From the NCBI GenBank assembly GCA_030247525.1, contig JAOTSC010000012.1:1-35071 (forward strand): a stretch of DNA of 35,071 bases, in the 5' to 3' direction. Below, one piece after another: positions 23,108 to 32,293 of this stretch. Both the position numbers and the translations under genes were made by a program. Positions within the stretch are counted from its first letter, which is position 1, and every line of letters begins with the position of its first letter. The notes under the pieces were generated by a model. That model saw only the letters and a list, made by a program, of their open reading frames with translations. It was not told where the DNA came from and ran no database searches. Source of the stretch: a bacterium. Lineage in GTDB: Bacteria > Electryoneota > JAOADG01.

Positions 23108-24406
23108 TTACTCGGACATCGAATTGGATGGATTGGGTTGGGCGTGTAGCTTGAAGCGCGCCTGTTGCAATTCCGTAAAGAGAGAAGCGGATAATATTCC
23201 CCGCGCCAATAGCCGGGGATCAGCAACCATAATATCGTCAGGTACGTTTTGTCCGACAGTCCAATACGACAGGGTGCGAGCGGTTCGCTTCGCAAAACTT
23301 AGCCAACGTCCCGGTTGAGTCGTTTCGTCCAATTTCGTTGCCACAATTCGGGTAATCGGTAGTTCGCGGTAACGGTCGAATTGCGCTAACAAATCAGCTA
23401 ACGCTGTTGTTCCCGATAACAACAAAAACGATTCGTCGGGTGGAACAACTTGAGTAAACTCTACCATATCTGGTAACGCGGTTCCATCGACTGGGCTGCG
23501 GCCGGGTGTATCAACAAAAATCGCGTCAAATCGCGCTGCTTTGAACCGTTCCACTTGCGCCGCAAGTTCCTCCGGCGTAAACGCCACTTCCAACGGTAAG
23601 TTGGCGATGTCGGCGAACACTTTCAGTTGTTCGATTGCTGCGACACGAAACGTATCGATCGAACATAATGCAACGCGGCGCTTTCCCCAAAACCGGTGAT
23701 GGGTAGCAAGTTTCGCTAATGTTGTCGTTTTACCGACACCAGTCGGCCCTATCAAAAAAATTACCTGACCACGTTGATCTACTGGAACCGCTGAAGCGGG
23801 AACCATTGCCGAGAGTTTATCGAGCCACCATCGCTGTAGATCAAGTTTGTCGATCCGGTCGATGTTAGGAATTTCGCGTAAACACTCGTGTAATAATTCG
23901 TTTCGTTCGGGTTCATCGAGTCCGGAACTTTCCATCGCATTAGCGATTTCTGCTAAATCCGGCGGTAAATCTGGTAACTTGGCAGCGCGAATCTGGTTCG
24001 ATAACTCTTTGACGGTACCTTTTAATCCCTCCAGCTCAGCCCGCAAAGAACGTACCGTCATCTGGTCTTGGCTACTGTTCATGGGCTTTGCTGAACTTTG
24101 CGCTTCCGCCATTCGGACTGCGGGGGGGATTGAACCTTCCCGCGGGGTAGTTAATGGTGGACGACGGGAAACAATCGACTGTACATCGCGCGCATCTTGT
24201 CCCACTGTGGATTGCACTTGCGGCAATGTTCGATCAAGCGTTGCCGCAGTGACTTCGAGTACCGTTTGATTTTTACCGCTCAGTTTACCCTTGCGTTCGA
24301 TCCGTTCCGTTTTCAGAATTACGGCATCGTCGCCTAATTCGGCGCGGATTTGCGTCATCGCTTCATTGAGCGTAGGCGCGAGAAATTTTTTGATCCGCAT
24401 TGCCAT
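23108..24406 (-). CDS. flhF: Flagellar placement GTPase FlhF (SRP-like)
   Basis: A 432-aa protein with three parts. Residues 1-60 are the conserved B-like N-terminus (MRIKKFLAPTLNEAMTQIRAELGDDAVIL). Residues 60-210 are a variable linker and helical N domain. Residues 213-415 are the SRP-type G domain with GPTGVGKT at 220-227, DTFRVAA at 251-257 and TKLDET. The G3 motif reads DTPGRSP instead of the usual DTAGR. FlhF recruits early flagellar components to the right site, often the pole. ATG 24406 lies 6 nt after flhA. Presence of the FlhF-FlhG pair suggests controlled flagellar number and position. Confidence 0.94.
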   Translation of the reverse strand: MAMRIKKFLAPTLNEAMTQIRAELGDDAVILKTERIERKGKLSGKNQTVLEVTAATLDRTLPQVQSTVGQDARDVQSIVSRRPPLTTPREGSIPPAVRMAEAQSSAKPMNSSQDQMTVRSLRAELEGLKGTVKELSNQIRAAKLPDLPPDLAEIANAMESSGLDEPERNELLHECLREIPNIDRIDKLDLQRWWLDKLSAMVPASAVPVDQRGQVIFLIGPTGVGKTTTLAKLATHHRFWGKRRVALCSIDTFRVAAIEQLKVFADIANLPLEVAFTPEELAAQVERFKAARFDAIFVDTPGRSPVDGTALPDMVEFTQVVPPDESFLLLSGTTALADLLAQFDRYRELPITRIVATKLDETTQPGRWLSFAKRTARTLSYWTVGQNVPDDIMVADPRLLARGILSASLFTELQQARFKLHAQPNPSNSMSE

Positions 24407-24412
24407 AATAGT

Positions 24413-26494
24413 TTACGCTGTGACGACTCCGATACTTTCGATATTCGTTTCTGCTGTTAACTCACCGAAAGATAAGACAGTAACATCAGGTAACACCGGT
24501 TCCAACAATCGCCGCAAATATAGCCGAATGGAAGGTGAAGTCACCAGAATCGGCTGACGACCCTGCTGCTTCACTGCCGTCACCTGCGTTTGCAGCGAGC
24601 GATAAAATCCCTGCAAGAACTGCGGCGGTAAATTAATATTCTGCAATCTCCCCCCGGCTTGTTGCGCTTCGTCGGCAATCGCTTCCTCCGTCTGAGGGGC
24701 GAGGGTTAGTGCATACAATTTACCATCGGAATCGGCGAATTTCTGCGTGATTGTCGGCGATAACGCATATCGGACATATTCGGTCAACAGGTCCGGGTCT
24801 TTCGTTAATGGGGCATAATCGCTTAATGCTTCGCAGATTGTCGACAGGTCGCGAACCGGAATCCCTTCCTTCAGTAAGCGTTGCAGGATTTTATGGACGC
24901 CGCCGATTGACATTAGATTCGGAATCAATTCATCGATAACTGCCGAACTGTCGTTCTTCAAGATACTAATCAAACTCTGAACATCCTGCCGCGAGAGGAT
25001 GCGATGTGAATTCCGCCGGATGACTTCTACCAGATGGGTTGCCAAAACCGCCGGCGGTTCGACCACTGTAAATCCATTCGATTCGGCCCGTTCCCGTTCC
25101 CGTTCCGGAATCCACACTGCGGGGAGTCCATAAGTTGGCTCTTTTGTACGAACACCATCCAGCTCACCAATTGCTGTGCCAGGATTCAATGCAAGGTAAT
25201 GACCCATGCGTAACTCAGATTTGGCAACCTCATTTCCGCGAATTTTTACAACATATTCGTTGGGTTTGAGTTGGATATTGTCGCGAATCCGGATCGGCGG
25301 AACGACAATTCCCATGTGCATCGCCTGTTGCTTACGAATTAGAGTGATCCGCGAAAGCAAATCGCCATCCTGTGCCGTGTCCACCAAGGGAATTAGCGCA
25401 TAACCAATTTCCAATTCCAACGGATCGATGGCGAGAAAATCTTCCGGTTTATCCTTCGGTTTCGATGATTCTTTCGCTTTCGATTCAACAACCATCAGAT
25501 CGCTCTTCTCAGCTTCCTTTTGTTTAACTGCGATCCAAACCAGAATGCCGCATAAAATCCACATCGGGAGCAACGGGAAACCGGGCACAAAGCCAAACAG
25601 AAAGAGCACTGACGCAGCTATCCAAATCGACCGGTTAAAGCGGAACAATTGCTTGGTGATGCCGCTACCAAGGTTTTCCTTCGATGCCGCCCGCGATACT
25701 AAAATACCTGCGCCAACAGAGACGATAAGAGATGGAATTTGGGTTACCAGACCATCGCCGACCGTCAATATGGTATATAACGAAGCCGCCTTCTCGAAGG
25801 ACATGCCGCGCTGCCAGACGCCGATAACAATGCCACCGATAATGTTGATGAATGTGATGAGTAACCCTGCGACAGCGTCTCCGCGGACAAACTTGGATGC
25901 GCCATCCATCGCTCCGTAGAAGTCGGCTTCTTTGGTCACTTTCTCACGGCGTTCCCGAGCGTCCTCTTCTCCGATTAGTCCATTGTTCAGGTCGGCATCG
26001 ATTGCCATCTGCTTGCCAGGCATCGCGTCGAGGGTGAAACGAGCAGCCACTTCTGCGATTCGACCGGAACCTTTGATGATAACGACAAAGTTAATAACAT
26101 TGAGTAACAAGAAGATGACTAAACCGATAACATAGTTGCCACGGATAACAAAGGATCCGAATGCTTCGATAATCCTCCCACCGGTAGCCTCTGAGAGAAT
26201 CAAGCGGGTTGTCGAAATATTTACCGATAACCGATATAGTGTTACCACCAGCAAAAGACCGGGAAAGACGCTGAACTGCAATGGTTCTTCGGTATACGTA
26301 CAAACCATCAGGATAAGTAGCGAGATGGTGATTGATATAGTCAATAAAATATCGATGGCAAAGGCAGGCATCGGTAGAATCAAGATGGCAAGCACACCAA
26401 TGACCGCAACTGCGAACCAAACGTCCGCCTTCTGCGTCAGTTTCGTGATGAAACTGTTTTCTTTTGGTTTGATTGTCGCTTCTTTTAATGCCAC
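24413..26494 (-). CDS. flhA: Flagellar export gate protein FlhA
   Basis: A 693-aa protein of the FHIPEP family. The N-terminal half holds about eight transmembrane helices, and the signature region RFTLDAMPGKQMAIDADLN begins at residue 152. The C-terminal half (from about 340) is the cytoplasmic domain that docks chaperone-substrate complexes. It contains YALIPLVDTAQDGDLLSRI and PVRDLSTICEALSDYAPLTKD, both conserved. Length is typical (about 690). FlhA forms a nonameric ring that uses the proton gradient for export. It is 55 nt downstream of flhB. Confidence 0.97.
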   Translation of the reverse strand: MALKEATIKPKENSFITKLTQKADVWFAVAVIGVLAILILPMPAFAIDILLTISITISLLILMVCTYTEEPLQFSVFPGLLLVVTLYRLSVNISTTRLILSEATGGRIIEAFGSFVIRGNYVIGLVIFLLLNVINFVVIIKGSGRIAEVAARFTLDAMPGKQMAIDADLNNGLIGEEDARERREKVTKEADFYGAMDGASKFVRGDAVAGLLITFINIIGGIVIGVWQRGMSFEKAASLYTILTVGDGLVTQIPSLIVSVGAGILVSRAASKENLGSGITKQLFRFNRSIWIAASVLFLFGFVPGFPLLPMWILCGILVWIAVKQKEAEKSDLMVVESKAKESSKPKDKPEDFLAIDPLELEIGYALIPLVDTAQDGDLLSRITLIRKQQAMHMGIVVPPIRIRDNIQLKPNEYVVKIRGNEVAKSELRMGHYLALNPGTAIGELDGVRTKEPTYGLPAVWIPERERERAESNGFTVVEPPAVLATHLVEVIRRNSHRILSRQDVQSLISILKNDSSAVIDELIPNLMSIGGVHKILQRLLKEGIPVRDLSTICEALSDYAPLTKDPDLLTEYVRYALSPTITQKFADSDGKLYALTLAPQTEEAIADEAQQAGGRLQNINLPPQFLQGFYRSLQTQVTAVKQQGRQPILVTSPSIRLYLRRLLEPVLPDVTVLSFGELTAETNIESIGVVTA

Positions 26495-26549
26495 GTCACT
26501 ACTCGAATTGTATGAAAACCCTTGATTTATTGTGCAAAAACCGTACCGA

Positions 26550-27644
26550 CTATTCGTCAGGGCTGATATTGTGCGATTGGTTGCGTTTCTCTTCCTGCAA
26601 CCGGTAAACGTAGGCTAAAACTTCCGCAACCGCCTGATAAAAATTGCCCGGAATGTCTTGTCCGACGGGAACTCCACGGTATAATGCCCGCGCTAACGGA
26701 GGATTTTCGACAATCGGAATACCTTCCTCTTTGGCAATTTCTTTCATCCTCAGCGCGACCAAGCGGGTACCTTTCGCAATCACCTTCGGCGCTTTCATCG
26801 TCTCGCTTTCATACTGCAAACCGACCGCGACATGAGTCGGGTTGGTCACCAATACCGTTGCATTCTTGGTATTCCGAACAGTTAAGCCATAGGCAGTATT
26901 GATCTGAATCTGTCGCAATTTCGATTTTATCTTCGGATCGCCTTCCTGTTGCTTGAATTCGTCCTGTACTTCCTGTTTTGACATCCGGAGGTCTTTGTAG
27001 TAGAAAAACTTCGTGATGAAGAAATCGGCAATTCCCAACGCAAGGAAGACAAACACAACTCTACCGATTAAAGTCATCGTTGAGGATGCCACGGTTCTAT
27101 AAATATCGGGCACCGAGTAGTCGATCATTTTCTGGAATTCGTGAAACTGTGAGAAGACGATGCCATAGATGGCAAATCCTACTATGAGAATCTTGAGTAG
27201 GCTTTTTCCGATTTCCACCAACGATTTCGGTTTGAAGAACCGCGACCACCCTTTCAACGGATTCATTTTCGCGACATCGGGTTTTAACGGTTTCGTTGAG
27301 TAATTCCAACCGTGCTGGATGTATGCGGTAGCAAATGCAATAGCAATTGCAAGTATCCCGAACGGTGCAATCAACTTTAGCATGAATAAAGTGCCCGTTG
27401 CGATGATCGGGCCGATGTTATCAATGGAGAGTTGAATCGAGTGGAGATTAGAAAATACGTGACTGGTACCGATGATCAGCGTGTCATTGATCCATTTTCC
27501 GAGGAATAGTAAACCCAGCCATGCCGCCAGCATTGACGTCGCTTTTGCGAGATCGTTCGAGGAAACCAGATTCCCTTCCTCACGGGCTTTCGACAACCGA
27601 CGGGCGGTCGGCTCTTCGGTTTTTTCGGTAAATTCTTCCGCCAT
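26550..27644 (-). CDS. flhB: Flagellar export switch protein FlhB
   Basis: A 364-aa membrane protein. It opens AEEFTEKTEEPTARRLSKAREEG, has four transmembrane helices between about 35 and 215, and carries the autocleavage site NPTH at residues 268-271 (VTNPTHVAVGLQY). Cleavage between N and P switches export from hook to filament substrates. The cytoplasmic C-terminus ends in VLAYVYRLQEEKR, as in the family. The ATG directly abuts the fliR stop (TAA-ATG), so the two are translationally coupled; in Clostridium they are even fused. Confidence 0.97.
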   Translation of the reverse strand: MAEEFTEKTEEPTARRLSKAREEGNLVSSNDLAKATSMLAAWLGLLFLGKWINDTLIIGTSHVFSNLHSIQLSIDNIGPIIATGTLFMLKLIAPFGILAIAIAFATAYIQHGWNYSTKPLKPDVAKMNPLKGWSRFFKPKSLVEIGKSLLKILIVGFAIYGIVFSQFHEFQKMIDYSVPDIYRTVASSTMTLIGRVVFVFLALGIADFFITKFFYYKDLRMSKQEVQDEFKQQEGDPKIKSKLRQIQINTAYGLTVRNTKNATVLVTNPTHVAVGLQYESETMKAPKVIAKGTRLVALRMKEIAKEEGIPIVENPPLARALYRGVPVGQDIPGNFYQAVAEVLAYVYRLQEEKRNQSHNISPDE

Positions 27645-28436
27645 TTATCGCGCCAGCATCGGTAACACGTGTTCAACCTGCTTCAGCAATTCTGCGAAGA
27701 TCTTTCCAAACAGATAGGCAAACAGGGGAAAGCCAAAAGCGATTGCAATCGTACCAACGATAAGTTTGACCGAGAACCCAATCGTGAAAATGTTCAATTG
27801 CTCTGCTGAGCGGGAAAGCAGACCTAACGCAACATCAGTAAGAAACAGGGTCGCCATGATGGGAGCGGCTACTTTCAAAGCGATAACGAAGACCCAACCT
27901 GCGACGCCAACCCAATGCTGCATCAATTGATCGAAATGGAAACTGCCGGTGCCGGGTGGAATCAAATCGTAACTATACGCCAACGCTTCGAGCCAGCGGT
28001 GATGACCATCCATCAAAAGAAATAGCATCATCGCGACATAAAAATTGAGCTGTCCAACGATGGATAAATTAGTCTCCTGAGTCGGATCGATCAAATTTAC
28101 CACCGAGAACCCAATCTGAATACCAACCAATTCCCCGGCAAATTGTACACCGGCAAACAGAACTATCGTTGCCATACCGAGAAACAATCCGACTCCAACC
28201 TCCCGAACAACTAACTCGACAAAACCGAGTAGCCCAGTTGGCGGAGTGCTATAACTGATACCGGCAAAGGGGGTTAGAATGAATGCGACGGTGACCGATA
28301 GTCCAATTTTTATGGTGGGAGGATTGGTTGCGTAACCGAACAGCGGGACCAAGAAGAAAAACGAGAGTGTGCGCACCAATACCAGAAAGAAGATTTCCAG
28401 CTCGTGGATCGATAATTCAAATGGTAGTGGCAGCAT
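27645..28436 (-). CDS. fliR: Flagellar export gate protein FliR
   Basis: A 263-aa membrane protein with six hydrophobic segments. Family features are the N-terminal FFLVLVRTLSFFFLVPLFGY, the loop GIQIGFSVVNLIDPTQETNLSIVG, and the C-terminal VKLIVGTIAIAFGFPLFAY. It forms the export channel with FliP and FliQ. It lies 53 nt after fliQ; that gap holds an imperfect hairpin without a T run. Confidence 0.96.
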   Translation of the reverse strand: MLPLPFELSIHELEIFFLVLVRTLSFFFLVPLFGYATNPPTIKIGLSVTVAFILTPFAGISYSTPPTGLLGFVELVVREVGVGLFLGMATIVLFAGVQFAGELVGIQIGFSVVNLIDPTQETNLSIVGQLNFYVAMMLFLLMDGHHRWLEALAYSYDLIPPGTGSFHFDQLMQHWVGVAGWVFVIALKVAAPIMATLFLTDVALGLLSRSAEQLNIFTIGFSVKLIVGTIAIAFGFPLFAYLFGKIFAELLKQVEHVLPMLAR

Positions 28437-28489
28437 TGCATTACTGAATCAAAAGATACCGGTTTCCCAAAAAGCGTTCCCGGGGAAAG

Positions 28490-28759
28490 CTACTTCGCGA
28501 TTTGTGTGATGTAATTAAAAATCATCGTGGTAAAACTGGTCATCACCCCCACCATCCATGGAAATGTGAAGAGACCAACAAAAATAACAGCAAGAATTTT
28601 CGTGACAAGAGCAATCGTCATTTCGTTAATTGAAGTGACCGCTTGAAAAATCGATACGATGAGACCGATGATCAATCCTGCGATAATCATTGGAGCGGAC
28701 AGGATAAGCGCTGTCCACATGGCTTCTTTCACGATGTATAATGCAAATTCTTCGGTCAT
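28490..28759 (-). CDS. fliQ: Flagellar export gate protein FliQ
   Basis: An 89-aa protein of two transmembrane helices. It begins MTEEFALYIVKEAMWTALIL, continues APMIIAGLIIGLIVSIFQAVTSINEMT, the strongly conserved FliQ core, and ends FPWMVGVMTSFTTMIFNYI. Length and order in fliP-fliQ-fliR are standard. Four copies assemble with FliP5FliR1 in the export gate. The gap to fliP is 38 nt. Confidence 0.97.
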   Translation of the reverse strand: MTEEFALYIVKEAMWTALILSAPMIIAGLIIGLIVSIFQAVTSINEMTIALVTKILAVIFVGLFTFPWMVGVMTSFTTMIFNYITQIAK

Positions 28760-28797
28760 GGCGACACCATTGCGTATCGTTTACGTAAGAGATTCCA

Positions 28798-29583
28798 CTA
28801 ATGGAACGATTGTACCAGCGAAGTTATGATCAGATTCCAACCATCCACTAACACAAACAGCAAGACTTTGAATGGCAGCGAAATCATCACCGGCGGCAAC
28901 ATCATCATACCCATACTCATCAATACCGATGAGATGACCATATCGATCACGAGGAATGGTAAATAGAGCAGGAAGCCGATTTGAAAAGCGACTCGCAGTT
29001 CGGATATAACAAACGCGGGAATGATAATCCGCATCGGCAAATCGCCTGCTGTTTGTGGTTGCGGACTACGATCAAGTTTTACGAAAGTCTGCAAGTCTTT
29101 TTCACGAGTATTCTTCAGCATGAATTCCCGGAGCGGAACAACCGCTTTTTCATAACTCTCAGTTGTCGAAATCCGCTTCTCTTTGTAGGGCACCCACGCA
29201 TCCTTGTAGATGCGATCCATTGTCGGATTCATGATAAAAAAAGTGACAAACAGTGCTAAACCAATGATAATCTGATTCGGCGGCATTTGCGGTGTACCCA
29301 TCGCTTGCCGCAAAAAGTGAAAAACGATTAAAATTCGGGTAAAACTCGTCATCATCACGAGAATAGACGGCGCGATCGAGAGTACCGTCATTAGCAGGAG
29401 AATCTGCAGTGTTACCGACAAGTCGCCGGCATCCTTGGCGCGCTCGACGCCTACCGTAAATTTTGGCAATACGGTTGTTTGGGCGAACGCGAGTGGTGCA
29501 GCAAACAAAAACAACCCGAACAACCAATAGGTTATTGTCCGGCAGGAAAACCATTTCCTCAGTGGTAAATCACTCACGGACAT
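28798..29583 (-). CDS. fliP: Flagellar export gate protein FliP
   Basis: A 261-aa protein from ATG 29583, which has a near-perfect AAGGAG about 9 nt upstream. The frame opens further up (29658) but those 25 residues overlap the FapA-like gene and hide the signal sequence. The chosen start gives a cleavable signal peptide (ending PLAFA, residue 34), typical of FliP. Conserved parts are SIAPSILVMMTSFTRILIV and LRQAMGTPQMPPNQIIIGLALF, then MRIIIPAFVISELRVAFQIG, and MSMGMMMLPPVMISLPFKVL. It overlaps the upstream gene by 14 nt. Core of the export channel. Confidence 0.96.
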   Translation of the reverse strand: MSVSDLPLRKWFSCRTITYWLFGLFLFAAPLAFAQTTVLPKFTVGVERAKDAGDLSVTLQILLLMTVLSIAPSILVMMTSFTRILIVFHFLRQAMGTPQMPPNQIIIGLALFVTFFIMNPTMDRIYKDAWVPYKEKRISTTESYEKAVVPLREFMLKNTREKDLQTFVKLDRSPQPQTAGDLPMRIIIPAFVISELRVAFQIGFLLYLPFLVIDMVISSVLMSMGMMMLPPVMISLPFKVLLFVLVDGWNLIITSLVQSFH

Positions 29584-30946
29584 GAATAATATCTCCTTCG
29601 CTGATCCGGAATACTGCCGGACCGGTGCGCTCTTCCACGGTACGCTGGAGCGTACCAATTTGCAGAAGGATGCCGGGATAACACTCTTTTTTTACGCGAA
29701 CGAAACAAGATTTTGAATGATCATCAAGTTGTTTAAACAAATGTTCATACTCTTGTTGCGTGATTTGTAGTTTCGTCCCCACTTTCCGCAGTAGCTCAAA
29801 TGACCGTCCGGCAGGGGTGTCGTGTGCAAATTTCGGATTTTCGAGATTAGGGTCGAGATCGGGGGGAAAACCGAATTGCAGTCGCATCACTGCCATCCGG
29901 TCACGAATCACGGTGATTTCGTTTTCCAGTACTGCGAGTTGTTGCAACAATTCTTTGGGGCGACCAACTGTGACTTGAGCAGGGTAGCTGATTGGATTAC
30001 CTAACACGTTTGCTTCGATTGACTGGTGGGCTTCTAATCGACCACCTAAAACAACCCCTTTAGTACCCTGAATGAATATCGAACGTCCAGCGTTCAGGAC
30101 CGCAGCGCGAACTTCCCCGAAAATCTTGATATCCTGTCCCGCCTCGACTGTTTGATTGATGACAAACAGCGCGCTGAATTCCGTCTTCGCCCGGGCGACT
30201 CCTTCGCCAGGACCGACAAACCCGCCACGAATTTCAATTGCTTCCGCCTCGAGAATCGCCTCTTCCACTGTTCCTTCGACGACAAGCTTATTGCGGGTTT
30301 TCACTTCAAAACCGCTTTTTACATCGCCACGAATCGTCAGGTCGCCGTAAAACTCAATATTGCCCACCGCATTATCGACATCACAGGCGAGTGTTAAATG
30401 ATCAAGTACCGAAACTTTTCCTAACGGATCGTAATGCACACAACCGGCTACAACTGCAACCAACTCACAACTTGAGGCATCGGAGAATTTTACATTATCG
30501 CCAGCAACAATTTTCAAATCCTTCACGGGGGGGGGTTCAACGATCTGACCATATACATTTCTGCCATCGCTACCTTGCACGGCGGGAAAACGCACTGCAA
30601 GGACTGTTCCAGCTTCAACGTTTTGCAATTTGTACTGCGCGGTATGGATCGGTTTGCCAGCATGGCTTGCCGCTTCGGTATCGAATTTGTAATCAATCCA
30701 CCCGGTTTTACCCAAGCGAACTGGTAAGCCGTTGGCGACAACAATCTCGGTGGTGACCGGCGTCGATTTTACCAGCCACTCCAGAATGATGTCATTTACA
30801 CCATAGTCAACACTTGCTTCCTGCAACGCTTTTGTTACTTCCTCAATGGTCAACTTATATCCCGAGCGCGGCAGTTTTAGCACCGCCTGCATTGCATCGG
30901 CGGAAACTTCGACATATAGTCGGTTTTTGTCGGTAGGTGCGGTCAT
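29570..30946 (-). CDS. FapA family (DUF342) protein inside the export operon
   Basis: A 458-aa protein. The N-terminal third has a helical and beta region, then the stretch from about 120 to 340 is a repetitive beta structure rich in GDLTIRGDVKSG, EGTVEEAILEAEAIEIRGG, GQDIKIFGEVRAAVLNAG, as in FapA/DUF342 (polymer-forming-like beta helix). A coiled-coil (LLQQLAVLENEITVIRDRM) follows. FapA in Vibrio vulnificus affects polar flagellation and adenylate-cyclase-linked control. Here the gene sits between fliO and fliP, overlapping fliO by 4 nt and fliP by 14 nt, so it is expressed with the export gate. Its job is unknown. Confidence 0.85.
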   Translation of the reverse strand: MTAPTDKNRLYVEVSADAMQAVLKLPRSGYKLTIEEVTKALQEASVDYGVNDIILEWLVKSTPVTTEIVVANGLPVRLGKTGWIDYKFDTEAASHAGKPIHTAQYKLQNVEAGTVLAVRFPAVQGSDGRNVYGQIVEPPPVKDLKIVAGDNVKFSDASSCELVAVVAGCVHYDPLGKVSVLDHLTLACDVDNAVGNIEFYGDLTIRGDVKSGFEVKTRNKLVVEGTVEEAILEAEAIEIRGGFVGPGEGVARAKTEFSALFVINQTVEAGQDIKIFGEVRAAVLNAGRSIFIQGTKGVVLGGRLEAHQSIEANVLGNPISYPAQVTVGRPKELLQQLAVLENEITVIRDRMAVMRLQFGFPPDLDPNLENPKFAHDTPAGRSFELLRKVGTKLQITQQEYEHLFKQLDDHSKSCFVRVKKECYPGILLQIGTLQRTVEERTGPAVFRISEGDIIHVRE

Positions 30947-31344
30947 GTTGTCTTTCGGGTCAGGATACTTCGAAACGAAGGTTGCGGCTCAACGGTTTTT
31001 TTTGCAAGAATCTCTGCAACTTCTGTCGGATCGACCCATTCGGTTAGTTTTTCGATATTTTGGTCGGTAACACCTAACAAAACAATCTTATTGGCTGCCC
31101 GAAACAGCGCAACCCCTTTTTTCGGTCCGAGCGGCTTATACTCAAGTAGTTGGAGATTACCGCCGACTTGTCCCAATGTATTTGTGCGTTTCAGAACCCA
31201 AACCATCACCCAGATCAGAATGACGATAAACAGTAAACCGATACTAAGCTTTAAAACCGCCATTCCAAGCGAAACGCCGCCCGCGGTGGCGGGTGGCGTC
31301 AACAGCGTGCGAACGGTGTCTACCACTGCAATGCTATCGGTCAT
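30943..31344 (-). CDS. fliO: Flagellar export gate assembly protein FliO
   Basis: A 133-aa protein with one transmembrane helix (residues about 26-50, MAVLKLSIGLLFIVILIWVM). It is followed by the cytoplasmic FliO domain: LQLLEYKPLGPKKGVALFRA, NKIVLLGVTDQNIEKLTEW. FliO acts as a scaffold for assembly of the FliP ring. It lies 16 nt after fliN and overlaps the FapA-like gene by 4 nt. Confidence 0.92.
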   Translation of the reverse strand: MTDSIAVVDTVRTLLTPPATAGGVSLGMAVLKLSIGLLFIVILIWVMVWVLKRTNTLGQVGGNLQLLEYKPLGPKKGVALFRAANKIVLLGVTDQNIEKLTEWVDPTEVAEILAKKTVEPQPSFRSILTRKTT

Positions 31345-31360
31345 GGGGTGAATTCTCGCA

Positions 31361-32293
31361 TTACCCTCTCAACGACTTCAAACGGTCTTCCAATCGCATC
31401 AATTCCGTGATCCGAACGCCAAAATTCTCATCGACGACCACCACTTCCCCTTTGGCGAACTTCTTATCGTTCACATACAAATCTACTGGTTCCCCGGATA
31501 ACTTATCAAGCTCAACTACCGAACCGGGTCCTAATTCAAGAACATCGCGTATAAGCATCGATGTGCGGCCAAGCTCTATTGTTATTGGCAGCGAAACATC
31601 GAGCAACAATTCGAGATTGCGCGGTTCCCCATCGCTGTTGTCGGTCTGGTTTTCAAACGGAGCGAATACCGCCGGTCTTACATTCACCATTTGCCCCGTT
31701 TTACTTTTTCCGGCATCGCTTTGCGCGCGGGATGGACGTGTACTCGCTGCTTGTGGCGGATTCAATAACTGAACGACTTCTGATGATAGATACAACCATA
31801 ATCCTAAATCACCAAACGAATCGATCGAAACATCTAACCTTAGGATGGTCTGGTGTTCATACGCGGCAACATACGCCCCCGGGTCTTCTTCCATCGTTGC
31901 CGATACTTGTTGAAACGAAACCGGCAATCCGGCATTCGTCCAATCGATTGCAAGTGAGTCAATCAGCTGGTGCGACGCTTCGGCAATCCCATCCAAATGC
32001 TCTTCCGGACGAAATGGAACATTGCCGTCGCCCATAATCATCAAATCGACAATGGCGGCAGCACCTTCCGGGGCATACCAGAACATCATTTCCCCGGGGA
32101 TACCATCGCCCGGCGCTCGGACGGTAACCAAACCGTTCGGAAACTCCAGTTCGACCAGCGACGCCGATGCCGCTTGGGTTTCGCTCTCTTGTACCGTGAC
32201 ACGCTTTCCGACGATGGCGCTGAAAACTTCTTCCATTTTCCGGGCGTTTTGTCCGCCGATTTGCCGCAATTGCTTGGAATTCACGTCATTCAT
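31361..32293 (-). CDS. fliY: FliY-type switch protein: CheC-like N-terminus plus FliN SpoA domain
   Basis: A 310-aa C-ring protein. Residues 225-300 are a SpoA/FliN domain ([56 protein letters not shown]). Residues 1-175 resemble the CheC/CheX phosphatase fold. Its candidate active-site motif D101-x3-E105-x2-H108 keeps the glutamate but has histidine where CheC needs asparagine, and the first motif (near Q11-G14) is also lost. A linker (180-222) joins the parts. FliY in Bacillus and Thermotoga dephosphorylates CheY at the switch; this one may be structural only. It overlaps fliM by 8 nt (ATGAATGA). Confidence 0.88.
   Translation of the reverse strand: MNDVNSKQLRQIGGQNARKMEEVFSAIVGKRVTVQESETQAASASLVELEFPNGLVTVRAPGDGIPGEMMFWYAPEGAAAIVDLMIMGDGNVPFRPEEHLDGIAEASHQLIDSLAIDWTNAGLPVSFQQVSATMEEDPGAYVAAYEHQTILRLDVSIDSFGDLGLWLYLSSEVVQLLNPPQAASTRPSRAQSDAGKSKTGQMVNVRPAVFAPFENQTDNSDGEPRNLELLLDVSLPITIELGRTSMLIRDVLELGPGSVVELDKLSGEPVDLYVNDKKFAKGEVVVVDENFGVRITELMRLEDRLKSLRG

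Noticed and set aside
28463-28488. TTTCCC/GGGAAA inverted repeat between fliQ and fliR as a terminator
   Set aside because: Six pairs only with a 14-nt loop and no T tract, and the fliR message must continue into the remaining export genes.
29584-29658. Longer FliP N-terminus (start at 29658)
   Set aside because: It would bury the signal peptide; a strong AAGGAG precedes the inner ATG at 29583.
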